Assembly (NCBI GenBank): GCA_905215575.1
Contig: CAJMQV010000070.1
Span: 1 to 9,571 of the forward strand
Source: an uncultured bacterium
GTDB taxonomy: Bacteria > Bacteroidota > Bacteroidia > Bacteroidales > Bacteroidaceae
Direction: 5' to 3'
Length of the DNA: 9,571 bases
The notes under the pieces are model-generated. The model saw only the letters and a list, made by a program, of their open reading frames with translations. It did no database searches and had not been told where the DNA came from. Numbering within the stretch: the stretch's first letter is position 1; every line of letters starts with the position of its first letter. The position numbers and the translations under genes are program-made. This document shows positions 1 through 6,477 of the stretch, in pieces.

Positions 1-315
1 CACTCCCAAAGCACCCACAACCGATACAATCAGCAACAAGGTGAGCAGAATATTCACCAGACTCTTCAGGAATGTCTTGATCGTTACATCAATCTTGCGT
101 TTCTCCAGAATCTGGGCAAAGAACTTGTTGAGCATCGAAATGAGGAAGCGTCCTACAATAAATACGATGATAGCCACCAGAATGTTTTTACCCGCTGATA
201 TGGACATATCGATTAACTTGTCCAAAATCATGTCGAATCTTCCCGAAGAAACCATTTTCTCCGTCTCTTTCACCGCTTCGGCCGCAGCCGTCGCTGTTTC
301 CAATAAATTAATCAT
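1..315 (-). CDS. MscS-family mechanosensitive ion channel, N-terminal part
   Basis: This is the first 105 codons of a gene that continues past the left edge. The protein begins MINLLETATAAAEAVKETEK, a helical amphipathic N-terminus. A first membrane segment follows at about residues 43-60 (NILVAIIVFIVGRFL). Next comes a basic connector (LEKRKIDVTIKTFLKSL), then a second hydrophobic segment (VNILLTLLLIVSVVGALGV) ending at the window edge. The order TM, 'KRKIDxTIKTFLKSL', TM is characteristic of small-conductance MscS channels, which release solutes across the inner membrane under hypo-osmotic stress. The pore helix TM3 and the cytoplasmic beta domain lie outside the window. The start is the ATG at 315, about 27 bases downstream of a -7 box. 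The gene is divergent from the symporter gene. The family call is confident; the physiological role is known only from the family. Confidence 0.85.
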   Translation of the reverse strand, partial: MINLLETATAAAEAVKETEKMVSSGRFDMILDKLIDMSISAGKNILVAIIVFIVGRFLISMLNKFFAQILEKRKIDVTIKTFLKSLVNILLTLLLIVSVVGALGV

Positions 316-341
316 AGTTGTTTTTGAATTAGTTTAGATTG

Positions 342-375
342 CAAATATAAAAAGAAAAATTGATAGAATTCCAAA
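342..375 (-). promoter_or_regulatory. Bacteroidetes-type promoter for the MscS gene
   Basis: On the minus strand TATATTTG (349-342) matches the TAnnTTTG -7 consensus. A TTTG at 375-372 lies 22 bases upstream, slightly wider than the usual 19-21. The predicted transcript start leaves a short A/T-rich leader before the ATG at 315. Confidence 0.6.
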
Positions 376-378
376 TAT

Positions 379-419
379 TTTAATAAAGCTATTCAGAAAG
401 TGAGCCCTTTTATTAAAGG
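379..419. repeat. Inverted repeat in the symporter promoter region
   Basis: TTTAATAAAG (379-388) is the inverse complement of CTTTATTAAA, which recurs with one extra T at 407-417. The right copy is itself a dyad, CCTTT-TATT-AAAGG (406-419). It occupies the place where the -33 element of the symporter promoter should be, so it may be an operator. No regulator is identifiable here. Confidence 0.35.
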
Positions 420-427
420 TTTATCAC

Positions 428-435
428 TATCTTTG
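428..435 (+). promoter_or_regulatory. Probable -7 promoter box for the symporter gene
   Basis: TATCTTTG fits TAnnTTTG exactly and lies 47 bases upstream of the ATG at 483. No clear TTTG is seen 19-21 bases upstream, so the -33 half is weak. An AAAGGA at 465-470 is a possible but distant ribosome site. Confidence 0.5.
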
Positions 436-482
436 CAGTCCGAATTAAAAACAGGAATTATTTAAAAGGATAACAAAAACAC

Positions 483-1751
483 ATGAGAAAAAGAAAATTT
501 CCACTTTATTTGCAGATCTTGCTGGGAATGTTGTTAGGTATTCTGGCCGGTTTTATTGCCGTGAGAACCGGACACGGACAATTCATCGAACACTGGATAA
601 AGCCCTGGGGACTGATCTTCATCAAATTGCTTCAGGTTATTGCCATCCCACTGGTATTCTGCTCATTGGTTAAAGGAGTTATCAGTCTGAAAGACATTGC
701 TCATCTGTCACGTCTGGGCGGAAAAGTTTTACTCATCTATATCGGCACAACCATTTTTGCCATTGTTTTCGGTCTGTTCATGGCTTTAGTAGTCAGTCCG
801 GGCAAATTGTGTGATGCCAGCCAACTATCAGGAATGGAAGGATTTGTGCAGACTGCGGTAGAATCTGCCCAAAAGGCTACGGAAGGAAAAGAGCGCGGTC
901 CGTTGGCATTCTTTGAGGATTTGGTTCCGGAGAACATCGTATCAGCAGCTTCCAGCAACAACAATATGCTACAGATCATCTTCTTTGCCATCCTTTTCGG
1001 TACGGCATTACTGGCTGTTCCTGCTGAAAAGACACGCACCGTACGGTCATTTATCGACGGATTGAATGAAGTGATGCTCAAGATGGTGGACTTTATTATT
1101 CTGGCAGCCCCCATAGGTGTTTTCTCTCTGATGGGAGCCATGGTTGTCAGCAATGCCGGCAACGCTTCGGTATTTAGCGCTTTGGCAGTCTATACACTCA
1201 CAGTAGCGGTATCTCTGCTCTGTCTGATCTTTCTGTTCTATCCGACTCTGATCTTTTTCTTCAGCAAAATGTCTCCCAAACGCTTCATCCGCGCCATGTA
1301 TCCGGTACAGTTATTGGGATTCACCACCAGCTCCAGCTCGGCTACGCTTCCTTTCAATATGGAAACATTGGAAAAGAAATTGGGCGTTTCCGAAAAGACA
1401 GTATCTTTTGTGCTTCCCGTAGGTGCGACCATCAATATGGACGGAACAAGTTGTTATCAGGCCATTGCCGTGGTGTTCATCGCTCAGGTGATGGGCGTTC
1501 ATCTGGACTGGGCGGATTTGCTTTCCATTGTGGCACTGACCACCATTTCTTCAATCGGAACTCCGGGTATTCCGGGCGGAAGCTATGTCATCCTCACCAT
1601 GGTACTTAGCTCTGTAGGCATCCCATCCGAAGGGCTGGCTTTGATTTTAGGAGTGGACCGTCCGCTGGATATGCTGCGCACCTCAGTCAATGTAACCGGC
1701 GATGCCACGGTTTCTGTTTTGGTTGATACGCCGGATGCGGACAAAGCCTGA
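483..1751 (+). CDS. Dicarboxylate/amino acid:cation symporter (DAACS, GltP/DctA-like)
   Basis: This 422-residue inner-membrane transporter has the length usual for the glutamate/aspartate-dicarboxylate symporter family (GltPh about 420). It would import an acidic amino acid or C4-dicarboxylate with Na+ or H+. Family signatures are intact: hairpin 1 serine motif SSSSATLP (283-290), TM7 NMDGT (318-322), hairpin 2 'SSIGTPGIPGG' and TM8 'DMLRTSVNVTGD' (396-407). By alignment with GltPh from memory, D396, R399, N403 and D407 match D394, R397, N401 and D405. The Arg fits a substrate with an acidic side chain. The extra arginine that GltPh places just before its serine motif is absent here (TTSSSS). 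A polar insert of about 35 residues (KLCDASQLSGMEG onward) sits after TM3. The gene appears monocistronic and ends at a strong terminator. The exact substrate cannot be decided from sequence. Confidence 0.9.
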   Translation: MRKRKFPLYLQILLGMLLGILAGFIAVRTGHGQFIEHWIKPWGLIFIKLLQVIAIPLVFCSLVKGVISLKDIAHLSRLGGKVLLIYIGTTIFAIVFGLFMALVVSPGKLCDASQLSGMEGFVQTAVESAQKATEGKERGPLAFFEDLVPENIVSAASSNNNMLQIIFFAILFGTALLAVPAEKTRTVRSFIDGLNEVMLKMVDFIILAAPIGVFSLMGAMVVSNAGNASVFSALAVYTLTVAVSLLCLIFLFYPTLIFFFSKMSPKRFIRAMYPVQLLGFTTSSSSATLPFNMETLEKKLGVSEKTVSFVLPVGATINMDGTSCYQAIAVVFIAQVMGVHLDWADLLSIVALTTISSIGTPGIPGGSYVILTMVLSSVGIPSEGLALILGVDRPLDMLRTSVNVTGDATVSVLVDTPDADKA

Positions 1752-1777
1752 AATGCTTTTCAAATATATGCTTAATA

Positions 1778-1811
1778 AAAAAGTGAATGTGCCGCGGCAC
1801 ATTCACTTTTT
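1778..1811. terminator. Perfect 34-bp palindrome, bidirectional terminator
   Basis: All 17 base pairs match around the centre CCGCGG (1792-1797). The arms are A-rich outside and GC-rich inside, and both strands give a hairpin followed by a T tract (TTTTT at 1807-1811 on plus; TTTTTT from the A run at 1777-1782 on minus). It lies between two convergent genes and would end both transcripts. The stop codon and last two Lys codons of the GH2 gene are inside the stem. Confidence 0.9.
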
Positions 1812-3833
1812 CTGTATCACAACCATACTGTCTGTCAGCCGGTTTCTTTTCGATGTAGTTTGCACCAGAATCTTATTTTCTCCGGGTTGCAGCTTCACGG
1901 CTTTCCATGCAACGGTGGCATAGGCATCGGGCGAAGCCTTTCCCTGTGACCGACCGTTGACAAAAAGTTCCACTTCCTTTTGGTTAGTGAATACCATGAT
2001 ATCCCGCTGCGATGCTGTGCTGATGCGGTTTCTTTTTCCAGCCAGATAAAGCATCGGCTCCGGATTCCAATTGGCTTTATAGAAATAATAGGCATCTTTC
2101 TTGGTCTTACGGTCGAAAGTGACCAGACCTTTGTCGTTAATACCGTCCCGATCCCCTTCATGACGGTGCGCCGCCCCGAAATCAAACAGATTCCAAATAA
2201 AACTTCCCCAAACAAAAGGACGCTCCTGAATGATTTTCCAGTTGGCCATGTGATAATAGGTCTGCCAGTTCTCCGGATGCCAGTAACTGTTGGGTGCTGT
2301 CTTTTTCAGACTGTCCTGCTGATGATATATGCTTGCTCCGGCTCCGTATTCGCTGATGGCAATGCGGCACTCGGGATGCTCGCGATGTGTGCGGTCCAAA
2401 AATGAAGCCAGGTTATCGGGACTGCCGCCATACCACCCGTCATAACGGTTCCAGGCGATACAATCAGTAATGAAATTCAGATCACCACTTTGGTTGCTGG
2501 CCGCCGTAGTGGGACGCGACGGGTCTTCCTGATGCGCCAGCCGGTTCAGACTCCGCACATACTCCACCGGATTATCACCGGACTCTTTCAGTTCATTGAA
2601 CAATCCCCAAAAACAGATGGAAGGATGATTATAATTCTGACGGATCAGTTCCTTGAGCTGCTGTTCGCCATTTTCCCGAAAATCGGCCAGATCCACAAAT
2701 CCTTTGTCCAAATATCCACCGGGACCAACAAAAGGAATCTCGGCCCAGGTAACCAATCCCCACCGGTCTGTCAGGTCATACATCAGTTCGGCCTGCTGAT
2801 AATGAGCCAGACGCACGGCATTTGCTCCCATGTCCACCATAATCTGTACGTCTTCTTCATGATGCTCGGCACGCAGGGCATTACCTATTTCTGCCCGATC
2901 CTGATGACGGCATACTCCCCGTAATTTCAAAGGGGTCCCATTCAGAAAAAATCCTTTATCCGGATCAACATGAAAAAAGCGCAGTCCCAAAGGCTGGATG
3001 ACGCGGTCGAGCAAACGGTCACCATCCCATAAGGTAATCTCAGCCTGATACAGAAACGGATCTTTCCTTCCGTCCCACAGTCTGGGATTCTTCATCGAAA
3101 AGTCCAGTTGCGCCTGGCTGTCCCGATCAGCTTCCAGATGCAACTGCTGTTCTTCTTGACAAACGGTCTTTCCTTCTGCCTTGATCTCGGCGCGCACGGT
3201 TAACCAACGTGCTTCCCCGCGATTGGACAGGCAGACTGCCGCCGACACCTCCGCCTGCTCCCGGCTTACCGCTTTTTGCGTGAGATACACTCCGGGAGAA
3301 GCGTAATCCATCAACGAAATGCAGGTCGGCTCCGTAACCACAAGATTCACATCCCGATAAATTCCTCCATACATATTGAAGTCCCCCACCAGAGGCATGA
3401 CATCCAGACGCTCAGAATTACTCACTCGTACCCACAACGTATTCTCCTTGCCGTAAGTAACGCAATCGGTAATTTCAAACACAAAAGCACTGTAACCGCC
3501 TTTATGTTCCCCAAGACACTTGCCATTCATAAAAACGGTTGCCACACTGTTTACTCCGTCAAAACGTAGAAAGAGGCGTTTGCCTTTCCATTCCGGAGCT
3601 ATATACAATTTGCGTTCATAATTTCCAAGTCCTCTTTTATAATCCAACTTACCGGAAAGAGCATCAGAAGCATTCCAGGTGTGGGGCAAAGAAACCTGAA
3701 TTTCCGTTCCCCGCTCCACCTGATGCGAAAAGCGGAAATTCCAACCGGAGTCCAACAGATAATCCTGACGCTGGGCATGCAAGAACATAGTCATACAGCA
3801 CGAAACTAAAAAGAGAAAAAATCTGAATTTCAT
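1803..3833 (-). CDS. Secreted glycoside hydrolase family 2 (beta-galactosidase/beta-glucuronidase type)
   Basis: This GH2 enzyme has 676 residues from the chosen start. The order is: signal peptide (MKFRFFLFLVSCCMTMFLHAQ), jelly-roll sugar-binding domain (about 25-190), Ig-like domain (about 195-295), TIM barrel (about 300-590), short C-terminal Ig-like domain. The acid/base is E414 in GLFNEL and the nucleophile is E495 in ISEYGAG, both intact. WNRYDGWYGG and FIWNLFDFG are also present. N-D-K at 566-568 resembles the NxK signature of beta-glucuronidases, but related beta-galactosidases carry similar text, so specificity stays open. The start was chosen because AGGA (3843-3840) sits 6 bases before this ATG. 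Alternatives are ATG 3839 and an upstream in-frame GTG at 3872. LVSC resembles a lipobox, but hydrophobic residues after it favour signal peptidase I. It lies 55 bases after umuC with no visible terminator between, so read-through from umuDC is possible. Confidence 0.88.
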   Translation of the reverse strand: MKFRFFLFLVSCCMTMFLHAQRQDYLLDSGWNFRFSHQVERGTEIQVSLPHTWNASDALSGKLDYKRGLGNYERKLYIAPEWKGKRLFLRFDGVNSVATVFMNGKCLGEHKGGYSAFVFEITDCVTYGKENTLWVRVSNSERLDVMPLVGDFNMYGGIYRDVNLVVTEPTCISLMDYASPGVYLTQKAVSREQAEVSAAVCLSNRGEARWLTVRAEIKAEGKTVCQEEQQLHLEADRDSQAQLDFSMKNPRLWDGRKDPFLYQAEITLWDGDRLLDRVIQPLGLRFFHVDPDKGFFLNGTPLKLRGVCRHQDRAEIGNALRAEHHEEDVQIMVDMGANAVRLAHYQQAELMYDLTDRWGLVTWAEIPFVGPGGYLDKGFVDLADFRENGEQQLKELIRQNYNHPSICFWGLFNELKESGDNPVEYVRSLNRLAHQEDPSRPTTAASNQSGDLNFITDCIAWNRYDGWYGGSPDNLASFLDRTHREHPECRIAISEYGAGASIYHQQDSLKKTAPNSYWHPENWQTYYHMANWKIIQERPFVWGSFIWNLFDFGAAHRHEGDRDGINDKGLVTFDRKTKKDAYYFYKANWNPEPMLYLAGKRNRISTASQRDIMVFTNQKEVELFVNGRSQGKASPDAYATVAWKAVKLQPGENKILVQTTSKRNRLTDSMVVIQKK

Positions 3834-3839
3834 ATTCAT

Positions 3840-3843
3840 TCCT
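3840..3843 (-). promoter_or_regulatory. Ribosome binding site deciding the GH2 start
   Basis: AGGA followed by six bases (ATGAAT) and then ATG at 3833. It favours the shorter start, whose product opens directly with a signal peptide, over the GTG at 3872, which has no comparable site. Confidence 0.5.
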
Positions 3844-3888
3844 GTTTTTATGGTATTAATCATTTTCTTCACAAGGTTTTATCAAGGC

Positions 3889-4974
3889 TTAAACATGCAC
3901 TTCGATCACATCATCCAAACGGGTGGTATAATTGCGCGAACGATGCTGTGATTTCATAAAATGCCGGTAACCGTCGCCCTGAACGGCAATCTTTATCTTG
4001 TCTTCCCCGTTCTTTTTCTTGATTTCTTCCACCGCACGGGCCAAAGCAGCCTGCCGCACGCGGTCCACAGGATCGAACAATACGGGCTGCACCACCCCGT
4101 CATAACGCAAATCCCAAACCGTCATTCCGGCCTTTTTATAATAATACGTACGGTCATCTGCCCATCCGGCCCGCAACAAATCCAAAGCTACAGAAATCAA
4201 TTCCTGTTGGTCGTTCGTCACAACCGCCAGTTCCCGACTCTGACAAATGGTATGCTGCATGCCCTCGTTCTGAAAACGGCTCGTCGCAGCAAATACGGTA
4301 AGCCCTCCGCAACGTCCCCCAGCCTGACGCAGTTTCAAGCAACATTCCGCCGCAAAATTAGCAACAGCCTCCTCCAGTTCTTCCAAACGACACAATCCCC
4401 GGTCGGAAAAGCTCCGGCTGGTGCAGATGCTTTTCTTGTGGTCCATACTCTTTTCCTCGATACAGGAAAAGCCTTGCAACTCTTTCCATGTACGCACTCC
4501 CGTCACCGTCATGACATGCTGCACCCATGCTTCACTCTTTTGCGTCAGGTCCCATGCCGTACGCACTCCTGCCCGATGCAGTTTTTCCCGATGACGGCGC
4601 CCTACTCCCCACACTTCTTCCACAGGAAGGAGATGCAGGGCACGCACCCGTTTCTCTTCAGTATCGATAACACAAACATTATGATAAGCCGGATATTTCT
4701 TTCCAAAATGACAAGCCACCTTAGCCAGTGTTTTCGTAGGAGCAACACCCACCGTCACCGGAATACCGGTGCCACGAAGAATAGTCTTACGAATCCGAGT
4801 GGCATATCCTGCCATTTCCTGCTCGGAAACAAGCCCATCCAGATTCAGAAAAGCCTCATCTATGGAATAGACCAACAGGTCTGATGAAAAGTCCGACAAC
4901 AGAGTCATCACCCTGCGGCTCATATCGCCATACAAAGTGTAGTTGCTGCTGTAAACGGTGCCGTTTTCAATCAA
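3889..4974 (-). CDS. umuC: UmuC C-terminal fragment (translesion DNA polymerase V, frameshifted)
   Basis: This frame carries most of a Y-family polymerase: YSSNYTLYGDMS (about 8-19), the catalytic SIDE motif with D39 and E40, GVAPTKTLAKVA, the helix-hairpin-helix region (LPVEEVWGVGRR) and the little-finger/C-terminal part ending NYTTRLDDVIEV. QPVLF at 296-300 matches the QLNLF beta-clamp-binding motif of E. coli UmuC. The first metal-binding Asp and the start of the fingers are in the preceding frame, so this piece alone should not be an active polymerase. With the N-terminal piece the total is about 422 residues, the E. coli UmuC length. The upstream frame ends in a TGA overlapping a TTG here (TTGA). 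GGAG lies 5 bases before that TTG, so reinitiation is conceivable. A frameshift mutation or a sequence error is likelier. Confidence 0.82.
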   Translation of the reverse strand: MIENGTVYSSNYTLYGDMSRRVMTLLSDFSSDLLVYSIDEAFLNLDGLVSEQEMAGYATRIRKTILRGTGIPVTVGVAPTKTLAKVACHFGKKYPAYHNVCVIDTEEKRVRALHLLPVEEVWGVGRRHREKLHRAGVRTAWDLTQKSEAWVQHVMTVTGVRTWKELQGFSCIEEKSMDHKKSICTSRSFSDRGLCRLEELEEAVANFAAECCLKLRQAGGRCGGLTVFAATSRFQNEGMQHTICQSRELAVVTNDQQELISVALDLLRAGWADDRTYYYKKAGMTVWDLRYDGVVQPVLFDPVDRVRQAALARAVEEIKKKNGEDKIKIAVQGDGYRHFMKSQHRSRNYTTRLDDVIEVHV

Positions 4975-4977
4975 ATC
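4968..4977 (-). repeat. 5-base near-tandem duplication at the umuC frameshift
   Basis: GATTT followed directly by GATTG on the minus strand. One unit is surplus to the reading frame; deleting it gives an uninterrupted UmuC with about the usual spacing between FQVK and SSNY. This is an inference from the expected family sequence. Confidence 0.5.
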
Positions 4978-5168
4978 TGCTCCAACAAGTTCTTTACCTG
5001 AAACAGAGGAGCTCCCATCGCAATACCTAATTGCTTTGCCTCATTACTGCGGGCAATAACACAACCGTCATTATTACTCAACACCACAACGGGTTTCCCC
5101 TGCAAGGACGGATTGAACACCCGTTCGCAGGAAACAAAAAAGTTATTACAATCCACCAGTGCGAACAT
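4971..5168 (-). CDS. umuC: UmuC N-terminal fragment, ends at a premature stop
   Basis: The 65 residues begin MFALVDCNNFFVSCERVF, with the metal-binding D6 and the steric-gate region of Y-family polymerases. GKPVVVLSNNDGCVIARSNEAK and GAPLFQVKNLLEQI follow, then TGA. Homology continues directly in the other frame (LIENGTVYSSNY). The start ATG overlaps the end of umuD by 23 bases and has a strong ribosome site, so translation coupled to umuD is expected. Removing the five bases GATTT (4977-4973), which sit next to GATTG (4972-4968), would join the frames smoothly as NLLEQIENGTVYSSNY. Confidence 0.82.
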   Translation of the reverse strand: MFALVDCNNFFVSCERVFNPSLQGKPVVVLSNNDGCVIARSNEAKQLGIAMGAPLFQVKNLLEQI

Positions 5169-5616
5169 GAGTTCCTCCTTTCCGCCGCAACTGGCATTTT
5201 ATATTATAGCTCACCACGCCCCAAATCATAAAAGAAGTAGATTCATCGACATGAATGGGGGGATATTTTTCATTCTCGGGCAGCAACCAGGCTCCCTGTC
5301 CCTGTTCATCTCTGCGAAAACGCTTCAAAGTAAATTCTCCGTCCACAAAAGCTACAACGATATCGCCGTCCGTCGCTTCCAGACTCTTGTCTATTACCAA
5401 CAGATCGCCATGGTCAATACCGGCATCACGCATGGAATCTCCATGCACCCGGGCGTAGAAAGTTGTAGCCGGATGCGGTACCAGTTCCTTGTTCAAGTCA
5501 ATGGACTCGGTAAAAGTACCATGCACGCTGCTCGGAAAACCGGCATGCACCTGTTCCCCGGCGCAGTCCACCGGTTGCTGTGTTGACACATCAGCCTGAT
5601 ATAACTTCAAAGACAT
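5146..5616 (-). CDS. umuD: UmuD, self-cleaving LexA-like (S24 peptidase) SOS mutagenesis subunit
   Basis: The product has 156 residues (E. coli UmuD has 139; the extra is a basic C-terminal tail, CQLRRKGGTHVRTGGL, overlapping umuC). Catalytic Ser61 in GDSM and Lys98 in FTLKRF match S60 and K97 of E. coli UmuD almost by number. The predicted self-cleavage bond is A25-G26 in VHAGFP, where E. coli UmuD has C24-G25; Ala-Gly is the LexA-type bond. There is no N-terminal DNA-binding domain, so it is UmuD and not LexA. RecA-stimulated cleavage would yield UmuD', which assembles with UmuC as DNA polymerase V in the cytoplasm. The start at 5616 is set by the promoter: longer in-frame starts, up to the ATG at 5685, lie in or upstream of the promoter. 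umuC follows with overlap. Confidence 0.88.
   Translation of the reverse strand: MSLKLYQADVSTQQPVDCAGEQVHAGFPSSVHGTFTESIDLNKELVPHPATTFYARVHGDSMRDAGIDHGDLLVIDKSLEATDGDIVVAFVDGEFTLKRFRRDEQGQGAWLLPENEKYPPIHVDESTSFMIWGVVSYNIKCQLRRKGGTHVRTGGL
5173..5180 (-). promoter_or_regulatory. Strong Shine-Dalgarno for umuC inside umuD
   Basis: AAGGAGGA lies 4 bases before the umuC ATG (5168), within the last codons of umuD. It is the only full Shine-Dalgarno consensus in the window besides the pheA site. Confidence 0.75.
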
Positions 5617-5650
5617 ATTTGATTCTGGATTTATAAAGTTTCTTACAAGA

Positions 5651-5681
5651 CAAAGATAAAGGGATTCCATCATACCACAAA
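5651..5681 (-). promoter_or_regulatory. umuD promoter, near-perfect Bacteroidetes consensus
   Basis: Minus strand TTTG (5681-5678), 19 bases, then TATCTTTG (5658-5651). Both boxes and the spacing fit TTTG-N19-21-TAnnTTTG. The -7 box ends 34 bases before the umuD ATG. No known SOS box could be recognised. Confidence 0.8.
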
Positions 5682-5735
5682 GCACGATAACACCTTTTAG
5701 CGTAGGTCACAGGTTATTAAATCATCTTTTCCCGC

Positions 5736-5764
5736 TTGTTTTTACATAATCTTTCGTACATTTG
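5736..5764 (+). promoter_or_regulatory. Promoter of the TPR/GH89-like unit
   Basis: TTG (5736-5738), 18 bases, then TACATTTG (5757-5764), matching TAnnTTTG. The leader to the ATG at 5827 is about 55 bases and A-rich. It is divergent from the umuD promoter, with about 55 bases between the two upstream boxes. Confidence 0.65.
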
Positions 5765-5826
5765 TAGGAGTATTTACCGAGATTTCAAACCGGACAGAAT
5801 CCGGTCATCTCATAACAACAAAGAAT

Positions 5827-6438
5827 ATGGAAAAAGACAATAAAACCGACAAGATGATTGCTCCGGAAAACGGACTGCCACAAGAGTATAATGAAGAACT
5901 GATTCAAAAGGATCTGGAAATGGTTGACCATTATTGCCAGCAACAGGATTTCATGGCAGCCATAGCTCTCCTGACCCAGCTGCTGAAACAACATCCCACG
6001 GCTGATGCCCTGCTCCGAAAAAGAGCATCTGTATTTTTAGGATTGGGACTGACCAAAGAAGCAGCACAAGACCTGGACTCCTTGCAGGAAATGACATTGG
6101 ATGATCTGGTGACCCGCATCAATCTCTATATCCAGAATCAGGAAACTTCGCAAGCCTTTGAAGTTCTGAAAAAACGTAATGAGAGCAATCCGAAAAGCAA
6201 AGCAGAGTATCTGCTTATCAGCCAGCTACACTCTGCCCAAAAGGATTATAATGCGGCCATGGACATTCTGCAGAAAGGTATGGACCAGATTCCGTCTTTC
6301 CCGGAAGCCTACAAGGAAAGGGGACGAATCCGTATGTTGCTTCACGATTCAAAAGGAGCAATGGATGATCTGAAAAAGGCCTTGGAACAGGATCCCAACC
6401 TGCTGAACAATCTGAATGGAACGCTAAGTAACCAATAA
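5827..6438 (+). CDS. Tetratricopeptide repeat (TPR) protein, function unknown
   Basis: The protein has 203 residues, no signal peptide and no membrane segment, so it is probably cytoplasmic. After a polar 25-residue N-terminus it is helical with TPR-like repeats: about 33-66 (DFMAAIALLTQLLKQHP), 67-90, 98-125 (weak), 130-160 (YNAAMDILQKGMDQIPSFPE) and 161-195 (AYKERGRIRMLLHDSKGAMD, then LKKALEQDP). The last two best fit the W-x2-LG-x2-Y...A...A...P pattern. TPR arrays are protein-binding scaffolds; no enzymatic domain is present. The ATG lies in an A-rich leader without Shine-Dalgarno. A GH89-like gene follows after 39 bases with no terminator, so the two are probably one operon. They are expected in different compartments, so a direct complex is not implied. 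I do not recognise a specific gene. Confidence 0.8.
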   Translation: MEKDNKTDKMIAPENGLPQEYNEELIQKDLEMVDHYCQQQDFMAAIALLTQLLKQHPTADALLRKRASVFLGLGLTKEAAQDLDSLQEMTLDDLVTRINLYIQNQETSQAFEVLKKRNESNPKSKAEYLLISQLHSAQKDYNAAMDILQKGMDQIPSFPEAYKERGRIRMLLHDSKGAMDDLKKALEQDPNLLNNLNGTLSNQ

Positions 6439-6477
6439 GACATCGCATAAAGAAAAACAAACATAAAAGAAACACTC

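Noticed and set aside
41..337. 98-residue plus-strand open frame at the left edge
   Set aside because: It is antisense to the MscS gene and gives no recognisable protein; the minus-strand product has clear family signatures.
1980..2924. Plus-strand open frames opposite the GH2 gene (1980-2405 and 2490-2924)
   Set aside because: They lie antisense to intact catalytic regions of GH2 and show no coherent protein.
3834..3872. Longer GH2 start at GTG 3872
   Set aside because: There is no ribosome site and 13 extra residues precede a complete signal peptide; AGGA supports ATG 3833. It is kept only as an alternative.
3961..4884. 307-residue plus-strand open frame
   Set aside because: It is antisense to umuC, His/Ser/Thr-rich with no domain pattern, and has no promoter or ribosome site.
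4964..4991. 14-base imperfect tandem repeat (AACTTGTTGGAGCA / GATTTGATTGAAAA) as the cause of the umuC frameshift
   Set aside because: Only 9 of 14 bases agree, and removing one copy leaves a shorter linker than expected; the 5-base duplication explains the frame with fewer changes.
5617..5685. Upstream extension of umuD to the ATG at 5685
   Set aside because: The promoter boxes (5651-5681) lie inside it, so it would not be transcribed; the ATG at 5616 also gives the normal UmuD numbering for Ser and Lys.
5686..5718. Inverted repeat ATAACACCT ... AGGTTAT between the divergent umuD and TPR promoters, as an SOS operator
   Set aside because: The halves do not match fully and no LexA box consensus for this group can be recognised by eye.
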